Shown one piece after another: positions 1 to 5,243 of a stretch of 5,243 nucleotides of DNA (within the stretch, counting starts at the first letter, position 1; every line of letters begins with the position of its first letter). The position numbers were made by a program, and so were the translations under genes. Origin of the DNA: CAWKEY01 sp963848675 (GTDB lineage: Bacteria; Pseudomonadota; Gammaproteobacteria; Methylococcales; Methylomonadaceae); assembly GCA_963848675.1 (NCBI GenBank), contig CAWKEY010000055.1:1-5243 (forward strand), read 5' to 3'. Under the pieces are notes generated by a model. The model was not told where the DNA came from. It saw only the letters and a list, made by a program, of their open reading frames with translations, and ran no database searches.

Positions 1-9
1 AAACTGCAT

Positions 10-966
10 TTATTTACCAGAAGAGCCCTTTTCATCGTTTTCTGGCTTATCCAGTGATTTATAAACCTCCAGCTGGCCTTCCAAGTTTGCAACCAGTTTC
101 TCGGCATCCGAAGCGACTTTATTGACGGCTTTCAGCTCAGCTTTAACCGTTTTCAACCCGGAAGCTGCTGACTCATAGTGCACATTCAATTTTTCAAATT
201 CGATAACCTGATTCGATAGTTCAGATGTCTTTGCCTTGATATCCGCTTTCAGTTGATCATTGGCTTTAACCGTTGAATCGAGAGACGATTGCAGGTTGTT
301 GACCTGCCTATCAAGAGACCGGATTTCCGCGTCTTTTTGTTTAATTTCCGCATCATGCTTTTGTTGCAGCTCCTGTTTATCCTGAGCGGCCGCTTTGTTC
401 GATGCTTCCAGCGTGGCTACCTGGCCCTTCAGTTCACCGATTTCATGCTGGAGCCGGTCGTTATCTTTTGATAAACCCACATTAGCCTTTTCAGCCTCGT
501 TTAATTGAGTGATCGCTTGCACATGATCCTGATGTTTTTCGTCTAACTGTGCTTTAAGCGCCGCCAACGTATCTTCCAGACGCTCGTTTTTTAGCGCCTG
601 CGCCTCGGAAAACCGGAAGGCTTCCTCGACTTTCGCTTGAGTGGTTATTTCCGCCTGCTTCAACGCCTCACGCTGAATATCGAGCTCTTCGTCGGCAATA
701 CCTTTGGCGACGGCCCATATTTTCTTGATCAGGCCTTCGCCGTCTTTGGTCAGTTCGGGCGGAAGTTCTACGAGAGTCGGGAGCGATTCCACGCCGAAAA
801 CTTTAGCCTCATCAGAGGCATTCCAGCTGTTCAGGTACTTGGTGATGGTGGTTAGGCTGCCCCGGCCTAACTTGTCAAGCAAGATCAGTGCTGTGGGGCG
901 TTCACCCTGAGAGGCAATTTCAGCGCAAGCGACGTGTACTTCTTCTTCGGTAAGTCTTAGTGCCAT
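10..966 (-). CDS. kfrA: KfrA-like plasmid DNA-binding coiled-coil protein
   Basis: The protein has 318 residues. The first ~60 form a KfrA_N-type helix-turn-helix region with the family pattern: RPTALILLDKL, then GRGSLTTITKYLNSW. Roughly residues 100-300 are a long coiled coil rich in Glu, Lys, Gln and Ala, with no membrane segment. In the IncP and IncU/W plasmid families KfrA binds its own operator, represses itself and contributes to plasmid maintenance; here that role is inferred from architecture. I chose the ATG at 966 because AGGA at 978-975 lies 8 nt upstream of it. The alternative ATG at 975 would have AGG directly abutting the start codon. The stop is at 10-12, and what follows is outside the window. 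The AT-rich repeats at 1030-1066 lie just upstream and are a plausible operator. Family assignment is secure; the exact role on this replicon is not. Confidence 0.88.
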   Translation of the reverse strand: MALRLTEEEVHVACAEIASQGERPTALILLDKLGRGSLTTITKYLNSWNASDEAKVFGVESLPTLVELPPELTKDGEGLIKKIWAVAKGIADEELDIQREALKQAEITTQAKVEEAFRFSEAQALKNERLEDTLAALKAQLDEKHQDHVQAITQLNEAEKANVGLSKDNDRLQHEIGELKGQVATLEASNKAAAQDKQELQQKHDAEIKQKDAEIRSLDRQVNNLQSSLDSTVKANDQLKADIKAKTSELSNQVIEFEKLNVHYESAASGLKTVKAELKAVNKVASDAEKLVANLEGQLEVYKSLDKPENDEKGSSGK

Positions 967-1029
967 GAGTGTCATCCTGTTGGCGATTGATTTAAACTGA
1001 GGATAGCGTACAATTACACTTTAAACAGA

Positions 1030-1066
1030 AATTATCATTATTACATAATTATGATAATTACATAAT
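1030..1066. promoter_or_regulatory. AT-rich inverted and direct repeats upstream of kfrA (putative operator/promoter region)
   Basis: AATTATCAT at 1030-1038 is mirrored exactly by ATGATAATT at 1051-1059, with a 12-base spacer. A second pattern overlaps it: ATTACATAAT occurs at 1040-1049 and again at 1057-1066, 17 bp start to start, and each copy is itself nearly palindromic. The cluster lies about 65-100 bp upstream of the kfrA start. On the minus strand GATAAT (1036-1031) could be a -10 box, but I find no convincing -35, so the promoter is not resolved. KfrA proteins are known to bind repeated sites at their own promoter, so this is the obvious candidate site; that link is inference. Confidence 0.45.
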
Positions 1067-1223
1067 ATTGCTTAACCTTTATTGCCCTCACCCGGAATCA
1101 TCCTGGATTGAATCGGTTTCTCATGCTTCGTAGAGTTGGCCACCGGTATAAGCTCGTCTGTCAGAATGATCGTAAGTAACTGGGGGATCACTCGCCAAAC
1201 GCCTTACCGTTACGTCGCACCAG

Positions 1224-1826
1224 ATGGATTGTTGCGACGGTAAGCAATGGACGATGCAGTACATCCAAGAGGATGGCACCAAGCGATTTGCCAAGGACAG
1301 CCGCAAGGAAGGTTGCTTCCATGTGGTCGGCGGCATGGAGGCGCTCGCACAAGCGCCCGCCCTGGTTATCGGTGAAGGCTACGCCACGGCCAGCAGCTTG
1401 TCACAAACGTTGGGATTCGCAACTGTTGCCGCTTTCGACTCGGGCAACTTGCCCTATGTCGCCAAGGCATTGCATGAGAAGTTCCCGGACAAGCCCATCA
1501 TCATTGCCGGCGACAACGATCAGCACCTGGAAGCAACCCAGGGCGTGAACCCTGGTAAAACGAAGGCCAGGGCAGCAGCCAACGCAGTCGGCGGCAAGGT
1601 CTTACTGCCGATCTTCGCGCCTGGCGAGCAGGCAGCCGACCCCAAGGGCTTCACTGACTTTAACGATCTTGTCAACAAGAGTGTGCTGGGGAAAGACGGC
1701 ATCGAGCGTCAAGTGCGTTGCATTGTTGATACCGTGATCGACCAGCACCAGGTGCAGGCCGAACAGCAACAAGAACGCGTACAAAAGCAAGGGCAGGGTG
1801 CACGAAGAAGGGCGGCCACTATGTGA
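1224..1826 (+). pseudogene. Toprim-domain fragment of a TraC-type plasmid primase, 5'-truncated
   Basis: The 200 codons match the C-terminal part of large conjugative-plasmid primases (TraC-like, Toprim superfamily). The fragment shows GKQWTMQYIQEDGTKRF, then a Toprim core: the conserved Glu in VIGEGYATA (Glu51) and the DxD motif in IIIAGDNDQ (Asp97, Asp99). A TDFNDL motif follows, then a Gln/Arg-rich tail. In the family this domain holds the metal-binding site for primer synthesis and sits behind long N-terminal regions. Those are missing here: the frame is closed by TAA at 1173-1175, no ribosome-binding site precedes the ATG at 1224, and homology begins only around residue 6. The 3' end is also altered, because the last ATG codon and TGA stop run into the inverted repeat of the cassette starting at 1822. 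The Toprim residues are intact, so a residual product cannot be excluded, but a relic is more likely. Confidence 0.7.
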
Positions 1827-1836
1827 AACGGCGTCG
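1822..1836. repeat. Left terminal inverted repeat of the 149-bp cassette
   Basis: TGTGAAACGGCGTCG pairs with 1956-1970 over 14 of 15 bases, the first 11 being perfect. It supplies the final TG of the last sense codon and the TGA stop of the upstream primase fragment. Confidence 0.6.
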
Positions 1837-1955
1837 ACTATTTTTCACTTTCGGCTTCCAGTTTTACCAGATTGAAAATAATTTTTTAGCTAAAACAGGG
1901 TTATACAGATTATGGGCGGTCATTTTTGAGGCTGCTGACTGGCAAATAATCGACA

Positions 1956-1970
1956 CGATGCCGTTTCACA
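1956..1970. repeat. Right terminal inverted repeat of the 149-bp cassette
   Basis: CGATGCCGTTTCACA is the mirror of 1822-1836 with one mismatch. Immediately inside, read inward on the minus strand, comes TGTCGATTATTTGCC, which matches the inner left end after a five-base offset. Confidence 0.6.
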
Positions 1971-1971
1971 A

Positions 1972-2124
1972 GCGAACCATGGCTATTACCTGCTGGGCGA
2001 GCTGTTCGTTGACACCGACAAAGTGGTCAACGTCAGCCAGATCGAAACGTATCATCCGGTAATTTGGGGCGGCAGCAAGGTGAGGCTACACTACGCCAAG
2101 GCCGAAGACTTGCGGGATACCTGA
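1972..2124 (+). pseudogene. 3' remnant of an unrecognised gene
   Basis: Directly after the right inverted repeat, the frame starting at 1972 reads as ordinary protein: ANHGYYLLGELFVDTDKV, then VNVSQIETYHPVIWGGSKV, and ends at TGA 2122-2124. The composition, with regular alternation of hydrophobic and polar residues and a WGG turn, looks like a real soluble beta-rich domain end. There is no start codon of the ATG or GTG type: upstream the frame runs into the cassette and hits TGA at 1936-1938. It is therefore most likely the 3' end of a gene cut by the cassette. I do not recognise the family. Confidence 0.4.
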
Positions 2125-2242
2125 ATCTGACGGCGATCCGGGGCGAGGTGGTACAATTTTGGCTCAGGCCGGGGGAGGGAAGGCGTCAACCCCGAGTGTG
2201 TTGGAGGGATGTTTTAAGCGATCATGGCAAACGTTATGAAAG

Positions 2243-2581
2243 CTATTGACGCTCTTTTTGAAGTTTAGTTAATTCAATCCGCTGCTTTTCTAAAGAAGCA
2301 AGTTTTCTTTTGAGACTATTTATTTCCCGAGTAATTGTTTTTACTTGATGATTGATTTTTTGTTCTTCCAGATATTGGCTGCCATGCGTCTGCTCTACTA
2401 AAGCCAAAACTTCATTTCTGAGAAGTTTGTAATATGGATTGCCGTGAGCGTAGTTTGTTTGGTATTGCAATTTTCCTTGCTTTATCGCCTCAAATATTTC
2501 TTGTTCAGTAAGGCCAAATTCCTTACAGGCGTTTTTATGGCTCAGTGTTGCGCCTTGTTCTGTCCAGTTAGAGATGGTCAT
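2243..2581 (-). CDS. Small putative HTH plus coiled-coil protein downstream of umuC
   Basis: From the ATG at 2581 the product has 112 residues. Residues ~10-60 look like a helix-turn-helix of the MerR/excisionase kind, with KNACKEFGLTEQEIFEAIKQ, then GNPYYKLLRNEVLALVEQ. The last ~40 residues are a charged coiled coil (ITREINSLKRKLASLEKQR). No membrane segment or catalytic motif is seen. A GTG at 2635 in the same frame overlaps the umuC stop and would add 18 residues, but that extension (HSRASCRLNHKIK) looks like read-through. Neither start has a clear ribosome-binding site. The gene follows umuC on the same strand (47 bp gap from the chosen start, or overlapping from the GTG), so it is probably co-transcribed. 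It is clearly more AT-rich than umuC, suggesting separate acquisition. It resembles conserved hypothetical proteins; function unknown, DNA binding inferred. Confidence 0.7.
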   Translation of the reverse strand: MTISNWTEQGATLSHKNACKEFGLTEQEIFEAIKQGKLQYQTNYAHGNPYYKLLRNEVLALVEQTHGSQYLEEQKINHQVKTITREINSLKRKLASLEKQRIELTKLQKERQ

Positions 2582-2627
2582 TTTAAAATTTGTCTTAATC
2601 TTGTGGTTTAACCGGCATGAGGCGCGG

Positions 2628-3917
2628 CTATGCACATCTTACACCCAATAGTTCATTCCAATTTGTCGTATATCGCTTCGAAATCCGCTCGGCTTTCGGC
2701 TTCCAGGTTTTATCAAAACCGGTTGCCGCTACTGAAATAGCCCTTGGAAAACGCCGGTTGATCTGATCGATCGTTTTCATTAAATAGCGATTCTCCGCTG
2801 ATAAACCGTTATCGACAAAATCAAACAATTCAATCTGGCCAGGAGATGATTCTGGCTGAATGTTGCTCAGCTGAACGCCGCACTTTTGATAGCCATAGCC
2901 TGCTTTGAATATCTCTTTTAGCATTCGGCTTGCCGTAGCGATGATAGCACGGGTGTCCTGGGTGGCAGCATCGAGTTTGATGCTGGCCGCGCGTTGGTAT
3001 TGAGGTTCTTTGGGGTTAAATGGGCTGGTTCGGATGAACACCGTGATGCAGCCGGTCACCGAATGTTGCCGTCTGAGCTTTTCGGCGGCCCGACTGCAGA
3101 ATTCGGCCATGGCTTGGGACAGCTCCCGGTATTGCGTCAATCGATGGCTAAAACTGCGGGAACAGACGATTTGCTGTTTGTCCGGGGCTATTTCTTCCAA
3201 TTCCAAACACGGAATACCGTTCAATTCCATCACGGTTCTGGCGACCACCACATTAAACTGGGCTTGAATGCAGTGGCTGGGTTGAATGGCCAAGTCCAAG
3301 ACTGTATGGATGCCAAGCTGATTCAGCTTGGTAGTTGTGCGTGCACCGATGCCCCAAACTTCGCCGACTGGCACGATTCGCATCAGCTTTTCCCTGCGCA
3401 CCGGGTCCGATAAATTCAGCACGCCGCCAGTTTGTTTCCATTTCTTGGCGGCGAAATTGGCTAGTTTCGCCAGCGTTTTAGTCGACCCCATGCCTACGCA
3501 GACCGGGATACCGGTGGCCTGGAAAACGGTTTTTCTGATCCGGTGGCCGTAAGCAATGGGATCCTTCTGACAGGGATAAACGCCGGTCAAATCCAGAAAA
3601 GCCTCGTCGATGGAATAAACTTCTAGGCTGGGAGCGAATTCTTCCAAGGTGGCCATCACCCGCGCCGACATATCGGCATACAGCGTGTAATTGGACGAGA
3701 AGAGCTGGATATTGTGCTGGTTGATCAGGTGCTGAATCTGGAACACCGGAACGCCCATTTTGATGCCCAAGTCTTTGACTTCCTGGCTGCGTGCAACGAT
3801 ACAGCCATCGTTATTACTGAGCACGGCAACCGGTTTGCCGATCAGGTCAGGCCGGAACACGCGCTCGCAGCTCACATAGAAGTTGTTGCAGTCAACCAGG
3901 GCTAGCAGCGGTTGCAT
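2628..3917 (-). CDS. umuC: UmuC, catalytic subunit of error-prone DNA polymerase V (Y family)
   Basis: This full-length 429-residue Y-family polymerase (E. coli UmuC is 422) copies past DNA lesions as part of a UmuD'2C complex. The palm/fingers domain begins LLALVDCNNFYVSCERVF with the metal-binding Asp9, and YSIDEAFLDL supplies Asp104 and Glu105, so the catalytic triad is intact. The conserved FSSNYTLYADMS (73-84) and GSTKTLAKLAN (144-154) follow, then thumb and little-finger regions. QIELFD at 361-366 matches the beta-clamp binding motif position known for UmuC, and the tail (INRRFPRAISVAATGF, RYTTNWNELL) is the UmuC-specific C-terminal domain. The start codon overlaps the umuD stop as TAATG, which implies translational coupling. 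The gene appears functional and should share the umuD promoter. Confidence 0.97.
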   Translation of the reverse strand: MQPLLALVDCNNFYVSCERVFRPDLIGKPVAVLSNNDGCIVARSQEVKDLGIKMGVPVFQIQHLINQHNIQLFSSNYTLYADMSARVMATLEEFAPSLEVYSIDEAFLDLTGVYPCQKDPIAYGHRIRKTVFQATGIPVCVGMGSTKTLAKLANFAAKKWKQTGGVLNLSDPVRREKLMRIVPVGEVWGIGARTTTKLNQLGIHTVLDLAIQPSHCIQAQFNVVVARTVMELNGIPCLELEEIAPDKQQIVCSRSFSHRLTQYRELSQAMAEFCSRAAEKLRRQHSVTGCITVFIRTSPFNPKEPQYQRAASIKLDAATQDTRAIIATASRMLKEIFKAGYGYQKCGVQLSNIQPESSPGQIELFDFVDNGLSAENRYLMKTIDQINRRFPRAISVAATGFDKTWKPKAERISKRYTTNWNELLGVRCA

Positions 3918-4366
3918 TACAGCGGATGAATGACGTTGGTTACGACGCCCCAGATCACCATCTCCAGTTCTTCATAAATAACAATATCGGCATAAGCCGG
4001 GTTTTCCGCTTTAAGCCGCCATTGTCCGTTAGTACGCCCCAGGCGCTTAACGGTCAGCTCCCCGTTCAACGCACAAATAACGATCTTCCCTGGAACCGGT
4101 TCGATGGAACGGTCCACGACCAGAATATCATTCGGGTGAATGCCCGCGCCGAGCATCGACTCGCCTTGCGCGCGCACGAAGAACGTAGCGGCGGGTTTTT
4201 TGACCAGCAAGTCGTTCAGGTCCAGGGTTTTCTCGACGTAATCATCGGCGGGCGAGGGGAATCCTGCGGCCACTTTGCCGGTAAACAGCGGCAAGGCTAC
4301 CCGGCACAGCGTGCGGCCGGGGGAAAAGATGTCCGTCAAACCGGTGCGAATAAATGATTGATTCAT
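3917..4366 (-). CDS. umuD: UmuD, self-cleaving subunit of DNA polymerase V
   Basis: A 149-residue S24-type protein. After RecA-stimulated self-cleavage UmuD' joins UmuC to form the translesion polymerase. The predicted cleavage site is Ala34-Gly35 (KVAAGFPSP), the nucleophile is Ser70 in RAQGESMLGAGI, and the general base is Lys107 in ELTVKRLG. The spacings (36 and 37 residues) equal those of E. coli UmuD (Cys24-Gly25, Ser60, Lys97); the N-terminal arm is about 10 residues longer. The ATG at 4366 is the only reasonable start, since the frame upstream has TAA after eight codons. It has no Shine-Dalgarno: the bases before it on the minus strand are pyrimidine-rich (CCTATTCCTCT). It is transcribed divergently from the lexA-like gene, from a strong promoter at 4451-4423. 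Confidence 0.95.
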   Translation of the reverse strand: MNQSFIRTGLTDIFSPGRTLCRVALPLFTGKVAAGFPSPADDYVEKTLDLNDLLVKKPAATFFVRAQGESMLGAGIHPNDILVVDRSIEPVPGKIVICALNGELTVKRLGRTNGQWRLKAENPAYADIVIYEELEMVIWGVVTNVIHPL

Positions 4367-4422
4367 AGAGGAATAGGAAAAAGGGGTTAATTATGTTTTC
4401 TTTTTGTTCTCCTTTTGCTTTC

Positions 4423-4451
4423 ATTTTAGGCCGATTTTGGTAAGCTGACAA
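4423..4451 (-). promoter_or_regulatory. Sigma-70 type promoter for umuDC
   Basis: Read on the minus strand, the -35 box is TTGTCA (4451-4446) and the -10 box is TAAAAT (4428-4423), separated by exactly 17 bp. Each box matches consensus at 5 of 6 positions. Transcription would begin near 4416, giving an untranslated leader of about 50 nt before the umuD ATG at 4366. Confidence 0.7.
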
Positions 4452-4454
4452 AAA
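4435..4454. promoter_or_regulatory. Imperfect palindrome, candidate operator for the LexA-like repressor
   Basis: TTTTGGTAAGCTGACAAAAA is symmetric about the G/C at 4444-4445, with 8 of 10 base pairs matching (GTnAGCTnAC core with T4/A4 flanks). It covers the whole -35 box of the umuD promoter and lies 19-38 bp before the lexA-like start, the right place for one repressor dimer to control both directions. No CTG-N10-CAG enterobacterial LexA box occurs in this intergenic region. The assignment to the neighbouring repressor is inference. Confidence 0.45.
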
Positions 4455-4472
4455 ATAAAAAACACCGGGACG

Positions 4473-5102
4473 ATGATGACTGAGCTCACCCGTCGACAGC
4501 GGGAAATCTTCGATTTTCTGCGCGACAACTACGAAGGCTTTGCCTATCCGCCGACGCTGGACGAACTCTGCGCCGCGCTAGGCATGGCCTCGCGCGGCTC
4601 GCTCTACAAACACATCATGGCCCTCATTGGGGCCGGCCTGGTCGAACCGTTCACCGGCAACAAGCAAGGCGGCATCCGCTTGACCGCCCAGGCGCAACGC
4701 GATGACGGCGCTTGCGAACATGCCTTGCCATTTGTCGGTAAGATCGCCGCTGGCAAGCCCATCGAGGCGCTGGAAAACATTAGCTACATGGCCGTTCCTG
4801 AAGTCTTGAAAAGCGATAAGCCCTGTTATGTGTTGCAGGTCCAGGGCGATTCGATGATCGAGGCCGGCATATTCGACGGCGACTGGGTGATCATCGAGCA
4901 GCGCAGCTACGCCAGCAACGGCGAGATCGTCGTAGCGCTGATCGAGAAAGCCGAGGCAACCCTGAAATACATCGAGCAGACGCCGGGGAAAGTGCTATTG
5001 ATTCCGGCCAATGCCAACATGACGGCGATGGCATACCGTCCGGAGCAGGTCGATATCCAGGGCGTGTTGGTCGGACAAATGCGCAGTTACCGTTCACATT
5101 AG
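4473..5102 (+). CDS. lexA: LexA-family self-cleaving SOS repressor
   Basis: The product has 209 residues (E. coli LexA has 202). Residues 1-70 are a winged helix of LexA type (LTRRQREIFDFLRDN, YPPTLDELCAALGM, then GGIRLT as the wing end). Residues ~85-205 are the S24 peptidase domain, with predicted cleavage at Ala93-Gly94 (FVGKIAAGKP), nucleophile Ser127 (VQGDSMIEAGIFDGD) and base Lys165 (EATLKYIE). All catalytic elements are present, so RecA-stimulated self-cleavage is expected. The recognition-helix segment SRGSLYKHIMAL differs markedly from the E. coli SPNAAEEHLKAL, implying another operator. Two ATGs stand in tandem (4473, 4476); the weak GGGA at 4467-4470 is too close to the first and fits the second slightly better. 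It is divergent from umuDC, which it probably represses together with itself. I see no clear promoter on this strand. Confidence 0.92.
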   Translation: MMTELTRRQREIFDFLRDNYEGFAYPPTLDELCAALGMASRGSLYKHIMALIGAGLVEPFTGNKQGGIRLTAQAQRDDGACEHALPFVGKIAAGKPIEALENISYMAVPEVLKSDKPCYVLQVQGDSMIEAGIFDGDWVIIEQRSYASNGEIVVALIEKAEATLKYIEQTPGKVLLIPANANMTAMAYRPEQVDIQGVLVGQMRSYRSH

Positions 5103-5132
5103 GACACAATCATCTTAACGAGGAGAGCTATC

Positions 5133-5243
5133 ATGCCAAGAAAAATTCACATGCAGGATCAAGTCAGTAATAAGGTCGAGGAGATTATGAGCCACTATGA
5201 CCGCTGTTACGGGGAGCTATGGGGGATGAAAGTGTTGCTGCTG
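5133..5243 (+). CDS. Unrecognised gene downstream of lexA-like gene, 3' end outside window
   Basis: An ATG at 5133 preceded by AGGAG at 5121-5125 (7 nt spacing) is the best ribosome-binding site in the window. It opens a frame that stays open for 37 codons to the window edge: MPRKIHMQDQVSNKV, then MSHYDRCYGELWGMKVLLL. It starts 30 bp after the lexA-like stop on the same strand, so the two are probably one operon. The visible part is amphipathic, with no signal peptide or recognisable motif. I do not know the family. A gene co-transcribed with an SOS repressor may itself be damage-inducible, but that is inference. Confidence 0.65.
   Translation, partial: MPRKIHMQDQVSNKVEEIMSHYDRCYGELWGMKVLLL

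Larger units (their letters stand above)
1822..1970. mobile_element. Short cassette with terminal inverted repeats (MITE-like or fused IS ends)
   Basis: A 149-bp segment is bounded by 15-base inverted repeats with one mismatch: TGTGAAACGGCGTCG at 1822-1836 and its mirror CGATGCCGTTTCACA at 1956-1970. The symmetry continues inward if five bases are skipped on one side: both ends then read GTCGA(C/T)TATTT when read from outside inward. The interior is AT-rich and has no credible gene. The left end interrupts the tail of the primase fragment and the right end abuts another gene remnant, which fits insertion or IS-mediated rearrangement. No clear target-site duplication is visible. Ends that begin TGT with subterminal repeats recall IS21-type elements, but that family guess is weak. 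An internally deleted IS or a MITE is the best description. Confidence 0.55.

Noticed and set aside
1848..1861. 14-base identity (CTTTCGGCTTCCAG) between the cassette and the 3' part of umuC at 2693-2706.
   Set aside because: The flanks diverge quickly and the frames do not match. A 14-base match in a window this size is not very improbable, so a shared origin is not supported.
1823..2062. 79-codon open frame (plus strand) across the cassette.
   Set aside because: It begins inside the inverted repeat, has no ribosome-binding site, is of mixed composition, and runs in the wrong frame over the better-supported remnant at 1972-2124.
2125..2242. Terminator for the umuDC transcription unit.
   Set aside because: I found no stem followed by a T-run on the minus strand past the stop at 2243.
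2064..2249. 61-codon open frame (plus strand).
   Set aside because: It overlaps the remnant frame, has no ribosome-binding site, and its Gly/Arg-rich composition is typical of a spurious frame in GC-rich DNA.
4242..4451. Open frame on the minus strand overlapping the start of umuD, beginning in the intergenic region.
   Set aside because: Its start codons lie at or upstream of the -10 box, so they would not be transcribed from the umuD promoter, and the rest is the shifted frame of umuD.
4367..4472. Classical LexA box (CTG-N10-CAG) expected before a umuDC operon.
   Set aside because: The single CTG at 4445-4447 is followed by AAA rather than CAG after ten bases, so the classical box is absent.
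1..5243. tRNA, rRNA, CRISPR array or iteron-type origin.
   Set aside because: No cloverleaf, rRNA-like sequence or regularly spaced repeat series was seen. The AT-rich repeats at 1030-1066 are too few to call an origin.

Overview
The window looks like the accessory or backbone region of a plasmid, or of an integrated plasmid-like element, from a gammaproteobacterium. The evidence is a KfrA-type coiled-coil DNA-binding protein and the Toprim domain of a TraC-type plasmid primase, next to a UmuD/UmuC pair that resembles gammaproteobacterial Pol V. The genus cannot be fixed from the sequence. Composition is patchy: the LexA-like gene and the primase fragment are GC-rich, while the small gene behind umuC and parts of the gap at 1827-2242 are AT-rich, which suggests a mosaic.

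Layout. (1) 10-966, minus: kfrA-like gene, preceded by an AT-rich stretch (1030-1066) with an inverted repeat and two copies of a 10-base motif, a plausible autoregulatory site. (2) 1081-2242: decayed ground with no intact gene. It holds a 5'-truncated Toprim/TraC primase fragment (1224-1826), a 149-bp cassette bounded by 15-bp inverted repeats (1822-1970) that looks like the fused ends of an insertion sequence, a 5'-truncated remnant of an unrecognised gene (1972-2124), and a possible 14-codon start of another lost gene at 2224. I see no other gene in 2125-2242. (3) 2243-4366, minus: umuD and umuC with overlapping stop and start codons, followed by a small AT-rich gene for a putative HTH plus coiled-coil protein. 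(4) 4473-5102, plus: a LexA-family self-cleaving repressor, divergent from umuD. (5) From 5133 to the window edge, plus: the start of an unrecognised gene 30 bp behind the lexA-like gene.

How it works together. The lexA-like gene and umuDC share a 106-bp divergent intergenic region. On the minus strand it contains a near-consensus sigma-70 promoter for umuD (TTGTCA, 17 bp, TAAAAT). A 20-bp imperfect palindrome overlaps the -35 box, and there is no enterobacterial LexA box (CTG-N10-CAG). The recognition helix of the repressor also differs from that of E. coli LexA. The simplest reading is a self-contained mobile SOS-mutagenesis module: a dedicated repressor that cleaves itself on RecA activation, controlling an error-prone polymerase, with two uncharacterised small genes, one at the far end of each transcription unit.
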